17,448 bases of DNA, taken from NCBI GenBank assembly GCA_035550595.1, contig DASZOV010000040.1:1-17448 (forward strand), in the 5' to 3' direction. The notes under the pieces were generated by a model that worked only from the letters and a program-made list of their open reading frames with translations, was not told the origin of the DNA and did not search any database. This DNA comes from CALFMR01 sp035550595 (GTDB lineage Bacteria > Acidobacteriota > Vicinamibacteria > Vicinamibacterales > SCN-69-37). Positions 13,033-17,448 of the stretch are shown one piece after another. Positions within the stretch are counted from its first letter, which is position 1. Each line of letters begins with the position of its first letter. The translations under genes were made by a program, and so were the position numbers.

Positions 13033-13565
13033 TGCGCGCGCGCGAATGTCCGCATGAATCGGACGTGCTCGATCTCGCCGCGATGGGCCAGTGGCCCGAT
13101 CGCGCTGACGCGGCGCTCCGCGATCACGTCGCCGGCTGCGCGGTGTGCGGGGATATCGCGGCGGTGGCCTCCGCGCTGGCGGCCGGTCATGCCGAGTCGC
13201 TCGACCAGGCGCACGTGCCTGACGCGTCGCTGGTCTGGTACCGGGCGGCATGGCGGGCGCGAGAAGCGTCGACGCGGCGCGCCCTGCGGCCGCTGACGGT
13301 CGTCCATGTCGCGGCGCTGACCTGCATTGTCGCCGGCGTCATCATGGGCGCGAGCGCGGGACTGGCGTGGCTGGCGGCGTCGTGGCACGCGACGCGCGAC
13401 CTCGTCGCCGGCTCGCTGTCGTCGGTTTCGACCCTCGGACAGCAAACCCTGGGATCGGCGGGCGTGTGGCTGGCGGCGATGGCCATCGCCTGGGTCGTCC
13501 TGATTCCCCTGGCGTTCTCGCTGGCCCGGCTGGCGGATCGAAACCCGGACGCACGGACTGAGTAG
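13029..13565 (+). CDS. Zinc-finger anti-sigma-like membrane protein
   Basis: The 178-aa product has an N-terminal cytoplasmic domain with the HxxxCxxC signature of zinc-associated anti-sigma proteins: H33, C37 and C40 in 'RDHVAGCAVCG', plus C7 as a possible fourth ligand. A linker follows, then two membrane helices (about 90-117 and 144-168), ending in a short basic/acidic tail. It starts within the sigma stop codon (ATGATG at 13029; four bases shared), the standard arrangement for a sigma/anti-sigma pair. The second helix is unusual, since many such proteins cross the membrane once. The protein probably binds the sigma factor at the membrane. No periplasmic sensor domain is visible, which makes the upstream membrane protein a candidate partner. 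Confidence 0.83.
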   Translation: MMRARECPHESDVLDLAAMGQWPDRADAALRDHVAGCAVCGDIAAVASALAAGHAESLDQAHVPDASLVWYRAAWRAREASTRRALRPLTVVHVAALTCIVAGVIMGASAGLAWLAASWHATRDLVAGSLSSVSTLGQQTLGSAGVWLAAMAIAWVVLIPLAFSLARLADRNPDARTE

Positions 13566-13634
13566 AGACCGAGCAGGCGCGGCTGCGGGCCGTAGCTCTC
13601 TTCGGGGCAGCGGGGTCTGAGCGGTAGGGCCAGT

Positions 13635-13727
13635 CATCTTCTTTGCAGTGCGTTGGGGCCCCACCCCCAACGCTACGGCGCTTCGGCGCCCTCACTACGT
13701 TCGGGGCCTCGCGGTGTCAGCTTTTTT
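13635..13727. repeat. Dispersed intergenic repeat, copy 2 (short form)
   Basis: It shares both end blocks with copy 1 (24 of 26 and 44 of 49 positions). It contains a perfect 9-bp stem GCGTTGGGG (13650-13658) / CCCCAACGC (13665-13673) with a 6-nt loop. A second hairpin, GGCGC-TTCG-GCGCC (13677-13690), follows, and the repeat ends in T6 (13722-13727). Confidence 0.75.
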
Positions 13728-13860
13728 ACTTCTGGCGTCTGGCTTCTAACTTCTCGCTTTGTCTTTGTCTTGCCTGTCCCTTGCCCCCTTCGCGATCTTC
13801 GCGGCTTCGCGTGAGGCCCCTCTGCTCCGTCCCTGTCCTCTGTCACGTGTTTGTCTTCTC
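13721..13860 (+). other. Pyrimidine-rich strand-asymmetric tract
   Basis: By hand count about 106 of 140 bases are C or T, with recurring TTCT, GTCT and CTTGCC words. It lies between repeat copy 2 and the first VWFA gene. It is not coding in any convincing frame. Confidence 0.6.
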
Positions 13861-13901
13861 GTCGTAGTCTAAAGAGTGATCCCGCGCCGCCCGGGTCGCT
13901 T

Positions 13902-14837
13902 ATGAGACTTGTCCCTTCCCTTGCGCTCGCTTCCCTCGTGGCCGCCGGCCTGGTCCTGACCGGCGGGCCGCTCGCGGCTCAGACGCCGACGTTCCGCAGC
14001 TCGTCGCAGACGGTCGCCATCTACGCCACGGTGACCGACCAGGACGGCCGGCTCGTGCCCGACCTGCAGCAGGAACACTTCGAGGTCTTCGACAACCTGA
14101 AACCGGCGCCGATCACGCTCTTCAAGAGCGATGTCCAGCCGATCACCGTGGTCGTCATGCTCGACACGAGCGGGAGCATGACGATGAACCTCGACTTGTT
14201 GAAGCAGGCGGCCGAGCGCTTCGTCACGCGCCTCTTGCCCGCCGATCAGGCACGCATCGGCAGCTTCTCGGAGAAGATCATCATCAGCCCGACGTTCACG
14301 CACGATCGGGACGAGCTCATCCGCATCCTCCACAACGACATCCAGTTCGGCAATCCGACGTTCCTGTGGGACGCGATCGACGAGAGCATGACGGCGCTCT
14401 CGCGCGAGACCGGACGCCGCGTCGTCCTCGTCTTCACCGACGGAGAGGACGACCGCAGTCAGCGGCGCAGCTTCAAGGACGTGCTCACGCGGGCGCAGAA
14501 CGAGGACTTCATGATCTACGCCGTCGGGCTCGAGAGCCACTTCCTCGGCCAGACCACGCGTCCCGATCGCCACCTGCGACAGCTCGCCGAGTCGACCGGC
14601 GGCGGCTACTTCGAGCTGACACGAACCGCCGATCTCAACGCGACGTTCACGCGCGTGGCCGACGAGCTGCACCGCCAGTACGTGCTCGGCATCGACGCGG
14701 AACTGGACGGCACGGTCCACGCGCTCGACGTGCGCGTGAAGGTACCGGGCATGACGGTCCGCGCACGCAAGAGCTATCTCGCCATGGCGGGCGCGACCGG
14801 GCTGACGGGTCCGGACGAGGCGCCGCCATCGCACTGA
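13902..14837 (+). CDS. Secreted VWFA-related domain protein (first of a pair)
   Basis: The 311-aa product has a signal peptide (about 1-26, ending PLAAQ). A beta-rich N-terminal part (31-80) includes 'VAIYATVTDQDGRLVPDL' and 'HFEVFDNLKPAPITLF', the usual opening of acidobacterial 'VWFA-related domain' proteins. The von Willebrand A domain follows, with a complete MIDAS: 'DTSGSM' (D88, S90, S92), the Thr in 'NPTFLWDA' (T153) and 'FTDGEDD' (D180). MIDAS sites bind a divalent metal and usually mediate protein contacts. ATG 13902 was chosen because the signal peptide starts there. Its role is unknown; it is probably an exported adhesion or assembly factor. It is followed after 10 nt by a paralogue. 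Confidence 0.88.
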   Translation: MRLVPSLALASLVAAGLVLTGGPLAAQTPTFRSSSQTVAIYATVTDQDGRLVPDLQQEHFEVFDNLKPAPITLFKSDVQPITVVVMLDTSGSMTMNLDLLKQAAERFVTRLLPADQARIGSFSEKIIISPTFTHDRDELIRILHNDIQFGNPTFLWDAIDESMTALSRETGRRVVLVFTDGEDDRSQRRSFKDVLTRAQNEDFMIYAVGLESHFLGQTTRPDRHLRQLAESTGGGYFELTRTADLNATFTRVADELHRQYVLGIDAELDGTVHALDVRVKVPGMTVRARKSYLAMAGATGLTGPDEAPPSH

Positions 14838-14847
14838 TCGCCGCGTC

Positions 14848-15831
14848 ATGGCGCGCGTCCGGCTTCCGCTCGTCGTCGCAGTCGCCCTGGCGGCGGCAGG
14901 CACGCTCGGCGTGCGCGGCGCGCAGTCGGACGATGCGCAGCAACCGCCGGTCTTCCGCGGCGGCACGGAGACGGTCGGCATCTTCGCCACGGTCCTGGAT
15001 CGCGACGGCGAGCTCGTGCTGAACCTGCACCGCGACGACTTCAAGGTCGAAGACGACGGCCGGCCGCAGACGATCACGACGTTCGGCAACGGCATCCAGC
15101 CCATCACGGCCGCGCTCCTCGTCGACACGAGCGCGAGCATGACGTTGAACCTCGAGCTCGCGCAGATGGCCGCCGAACAGTTCGTCATCCGCATGCTGCC
15201 GACCGACCGCGCGCGCGTCGGCAGCTTCAGCGATCGCATCGACCTCAGTCCGACGTTCACGAGCGATCGCGACGCACTGCTCCAGTCGCTCCGCACGGGC
15301 CTGCACATCGGCAACCCGACGAAGCTCTGGGACGCGGTCGCCGAGACGATGACCGCACTCGAGCCGCTCGGCGGCCGCCGGATCATCCTGCTCTTCACCG
15401 ACGGCATGGACACGATCAGCACGGCGCGCGAGGCGGACATCCTGACGCGGGCGCGCGCCGAAGACGTGATGATCTACGTCGTGCAGTTCCGATCGACGGC
15501 GCTCGCCAACCTGGCTGAAGTGCCGCTCGCGCCGAGTGCGAGCGAGGTCTTCCGGGGCGATCCCCGGTTCCGCAACCCTCCGCCGACCGAGGCCCTGCGC
15601 CAGCTCGCGCGCCAGACGGGCGGCGGCCATTTCCTGCTCAGCGAGCACGACGACGTGAACGCGACGTTCACGGCCGTGATGAACGAGCTGCACCATCAGT
15701 ACGCGCTCGGATTCGTGCCCGAGCGGTTCGACAACAAGCTGCACGTGCTCGACGTGACGGTCGACCGGCCCGGTGTGACGGTCCGGGCACGGCGCAGCTA
15801 TCTGGCGCGGCACGCCGACGCGACGCCCTGA
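14848..15831 (+). CDS. Secreted VWFA-related domain protein (second of a pair)
   Basis: The 327-aa paralogue of the preceding protein has a signal peptide (about 1-25), the same beta-rich opening ('VGIFATVLDRDGELVLNL', 'DFKVEDDGRPQTITTF') and a MIDAS of the form 'DTSASM' (D93, S95, S97), with T158 and D185 ('FTDGMD'). It differs from the first by a Pro-rich insertion ('PLAPSASEVFRGDPRFRNPP') before the shared 'RQLARQTGGGHF' segment. Both end in a 'VLDVxVxxPGxTVRARxSYLA' strand block. The 10-nt spacing suggests one transcript. The pair probably arose by tandem duplication and has since diverged, which fits two subunits or alternative partners. Confidence 0.88.
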   Translation: MARVRLPLVVAVALAAAGTLGVRGAQSDDAQQPPVFRGGTETVGIFATVLDRDGELVLNLHRDDFKVEDDGRPQTITTFGNGIQPITAALLVDTSASMTLNLELAQMAAEQFVIRMLPTDRARVGSFSDRIDLSPTFTSDRDALLQSLRTGLHIGNPTKLWDAVAETMTALEPLGGRRIILLFTDGMDTISTAREADILTRARAEDVMIYVVQFRSTALANLAEVPLAPSASEVFRGDPRFRNPPPTEALRQLARQTGGGHFLLSEHDDVNATFTAVMNELHHQYALGFVPERFDNKLHVLDVTVDRPGVTVRARRSYLARHADATP

Positions 15832-15836
15832 TGCAT

Positions 15837-15866
15837 TTGTCACGACCCGCCGATCCCGGATAGTGT
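15837..15866 (+). promoter_or_regulatory. Possible promoter of the TRAP locus
   Basis: TTGTCA (15837-15842; 5 of 6), an 18-nt spacer and TAGTGT (15861-15866; 3 of 6) precede the TatT gene. The transcript start would fall a few bases before the ATG at 15878, so the message would be nearly leaderless. Confidence 0.35.
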
Positions 15867-15877
15867 GTTTTTTCGTG

Positions 15878-16801
15878 ATGCGTCAGCCGCTCCGCGCCAG
15901 AGCCGCCGGGATCCTCGTCCTCGCGGCCGCCCTCGCCATCCTGCCCGCGTGTTCCATCAAGACGATGGCCGTCAAGACCGTCGCCAACACGCTGGCTGGA
16001 AGCGGCGACGTCTTCTCGCGCGACAACGATCCGGAGCTCGTACGCGACGCCCTCCCGTTCGCGTTGAAGCTGTACGAGTCGCTGCTCGAGTCGGTGCCCA
16101 AGCACGGCCCGCTGCTCGTCGCCACGTGCAGCGCGTTCACGGAGTACGCCTTCGCGTTCGTCGAGACCGACGCCGACGTGCTCGGTGAGGCGCACCACGA
16201 CGAGTCCAAGGCGCTGCGCGACCGCGCCCTCCGTCTGTACGTCCGCGGCCGCGACTACTGCCTGCGGGCGATGGACGTCCGCTTCCACGGCATCCACGAC
16301 AAACTCCTGGCCGATCCAGTGGCCGCGCTGGCGAAGGCACAGAAGAAGGACGTGCCGATGCTCTATTGGACCGCCGCCTCCTGGGGCGCGGCCATCTCGC
16401 TCGGCATCGACCAGCCGGATCTCGTCGTCGATCTGCCGACGGTCCGCGCGCTGGCCGACCGCGCGCTCGCGCTCGACGAGTCGTGGAACAATGGCGCGAT
16501 CCACGAGTTGCTCATCACGCTCGACAGTTTGCCCGAGGCGCTCGGCGGCAATCCAGCGCAGGCGCGCGAGCACTTCGCCCGCGCCGTCGCGCTGCAGCAC
16601 GGCGACTCGCCCGCGCCGTACGTCGCGCTCGCGACCGGCGTCGACGTGCCCGCGCAGAACCGCGCGGAGTTCGAATCGCTGCTCAACCAGGCGCTCGCCG
16701 TCGACCCCGAGAAAGATCCGTCGAACCGGCTCGTCACGCTCATCACGCAGCGCCGCGCGCGCGCGCTGCTCGATCAGATCGACACGCGCTTCGCCAACTG
16801 A
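15878..16801 (+). CDS. TatT-family TRAP transporter lipoprotein
   Basis: The 307-aa product has a lipoprotein signal peptide with lipobox 'LPAC' (C25 would be lipidated). An all-helical region follows with TPR-like repeats. It includes 'VRDALPFALKLYESLLESVP', 'FAFVETDADV', 'YWTAASWGAAISLGIDQPD' and 'NNGAIHELLITLDSLPEALG', recognised as the TRAP transporter TatT component. TatT of Treponema pallidum is a periplasmic TPR lipoprotein that pairs with the substrate-binding protein TatP. ATG 15878 was chosen because the signal peptide fits; a GTG at 15863 would add five residues. The binding-protein gene follows after 29 nt. The DctQ/DctM membrane subunits would be expected downstream of the window. 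Confidence 0.9.
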   Translation: MRQPLRARAAGILVLAAALAILPACSIKTMAVKTVANTLAGSGDVFSRDNDPELVRDALPFALKLYESLLESVPKHGPLLVATCSAFTEYAFAFVETDADVLGEAHHDESKALRDRALRLYVRGRDYCLRAMDVRFHGIHDKLLADPVAALAKAQKKDVPMLYWTAASWGAAISLGIDQPDLVVDLPTVRALADRALALDESWNNGAIHELLITLDSLPEALGGNPAQAREHFARAVALQHGDSPAPYVALATGVDVPAQNRAEFESLLNQALAVDPEKDPSNRLVTLITQRRARALLDQIDTRFAN

Positions 16802-16830
16802 CGCGCGTCACGACAATTGGAGGACTTGGG

Positions 16831-17448
16831 ATGTCAGGCTCGATCCGCTCGCTCGCTCTGTGTCTCGCGCTCGTGGCCGCGCTCGCCGTGCCCGGGCTCG
16901 CCCGAGCGCCGCTCACCATCAAGCTCGCCACGCAGGCGCCGGTCAACTCGACCTGGCACAAGGCGCTGCTCGACATGGGCGCCGCCTGGACCACCGGCAC
17001 GAGCGGCCGCGTCAAGCTCATCGTCTATCCGGGCGGCACGCAGGGTGACGAGCCCTCGACGATCCGGATGATGCGGCCCGGCGTCGATCAGCTCCAGGCC
17101 AACCTGCTGATGGTCGCCGGGCTCTCGCAGATCGACGACGCCTTCAACGTCTTCGGCATGCCGTTCTTCTTCCAGAACGACGCCGAAGCCACCGACGTCC
17201 AGCAGAAGCTCACGCCGATCCTCGAACAGCGGCTCGAGGCCAAAGGCTTCCATCTGCTGGCCTGGGGAAGCGGCGGCTGGGTGCAGCTCTTCTCGAAGAA
17301 GCCGCTCCGCACGCTCGACGACGTCAAGCAGGCCAAGCTCTACACGAGCCAGGGCGACGACCGCATGGTGGAGTGGTACAAGAACAACGGCTTCCATCCC
17401 GTCGCGCTCTCGGCCAATGACATCCCGGCGCAGCTCAAGCTCACGACC
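16831..17448 (+). CDS. TRAP transporter substrate-binding protein, DctP type (partial)
   Basis: An ATG behind an excellent ribosome binding site (GGAGGA, 6 nt upstream) opens 206 codons with no stop before the window edge. A signal peptide (about 1-26) is followed by 'IKLATQAPVNSTWHKAL' and 'GRVKLIVYPGGTQGDE', the usual start of the DctP fold. 'FNVFGMPFFFQNDAEA' and 'LLAWGSGGWVQLFSKKPLRT' come next, then 'AKLYTSQGD'. In typical DctP proteins the last region has the carboxylate-binding Arg ('KIR'); here it reads KLY, as in TatT-linked binding proteins I remember with KLF or KMW. It therefore probably binds a ligand other than a C4-dicarboxylate. It should work with the TatT lipoprotein just upstream. 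Confidence 0.92.
   Translation, partial: MSGSIRSLALCLALVAALAVPGLARAPLTIKLATQAPVNSTWHKALLDMGAAWTTGTSGRVKLIVYPGGTQGDEPSTIRMMRPGVDQLQANLLMVAGLSQIDDAFNVFGMPFFFQNDAEATDVQQKLTPILEQRLEAKGFHLLAWGSGGWVQLFSKKPLRTLDDVKQAKLYTSQGDDRMVEWYKNNGFHPVALSANDIPAQLKLTT

Larger units (their letters stand above)
13566..13901. other. Gene-free stretch: repeat copy 2 and pyrimidine-rich tract
   Basis: This 336-bp gap follows the anti-sigma gene. It holds a short GC-rich segment (13566-13634), the dispersed repeat (13635-13727), a pyrimidine-rich tract to 13860, and the leader of the first VWFA gene. No convincing gene or strong promoter was seen. Confidence 0.6.

Noticed and set aside
13566..13634. Terminator after the anti-sigma gene
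   Set aside because: Only weak complementary words (AGAGA / TCTCT) and no T-run follow; not strong enough to call.
13869..15440. Long minus-strand open frame opposite the VWFA genes
   Set aside because: Both VWFA genes have signal peptides and complete metal-site motifs; the antisense frame has the usual low-complexity composition.

Overview
The window is high-GC bacterial DNA with tightly packed genes on both strands. The gene content suggests Acidobacteriota, probably a Vicinamibacteria-like lineage. The clues are two tandem secreted VWFA-related proteins, a membrane protein with a 'YPPALGRIFKLDP...YLASYPDL' block, a TatT-type TRAP lipoprotein, a LolA-like secreted protein next to an S41 protease, and a start-of-gene fragment reading MEQRPLRLGDIVDDYC. 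This placement rests on remembered family patterns, not on a search.

Left part (1-4.4 kb). The 5' end of a small minus-strand gene leaves the window at base 1, behind a good promoter and a leader of about 140 nt. Next is a minus-strand pair: a LolA-like secreted protein followed by an S41 peptidase with a changed catalytic dyad. A 73-aa plus-strand hypothetical protein follows. A gene-free stretch (2642-2973) holds a strong minus-strand intrinsic terminator directly beside a compact, highly self-complementary segment that looks like a structured RNA. Upstream of it is an orphan DGQHR-domain (DndB-like) gene with a recognisable promoter and, farther upstream, a GTTC-N7-GTTC direct repeat.

Middle part (4.4-11.4 kb). 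On the minus strand lie a DUF1624/HGSNAT-type membrane acyltransferase and a GspE/PilB-type ATPase with an N-terminal MshEN domain. A single-domain PilZ protein is divergent from the ATPase. Next is the iron locus feoA-feoB-small Cys-containing membrane protein, with a clear promoter before feoA, and then a phosphoglycolate phosphatase-like HAD hydrolase. The last ten codons and the stop of the HAD gene lie inside a dispersed intergenic repeat.

Right part (11.4-17.4 kb). All genes here are on the plus strand. A coupled cassette encodes a three-helix membrane protein, an ECF sigma factor and a zinc-finger anti-sigma-like protein. The following 336-bp gap holds a second copy of the dispersed repeat and a strongly pyrimidine-biased tract. 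It is followed by two paralogous secreted VWFA proteins and the start of a TRAP transporter locus: TatT lipoprotein, then a DctP-type binding protein cut by the window edge.

No tRNA, rRNA, CRISPR array or insertion sequence was recognised. The least explained parts are the DGQHR gene with its neighbouring structured RNA, the two-copy repeat, and the membrane protein paired with the sigma/anti-sigma genes.
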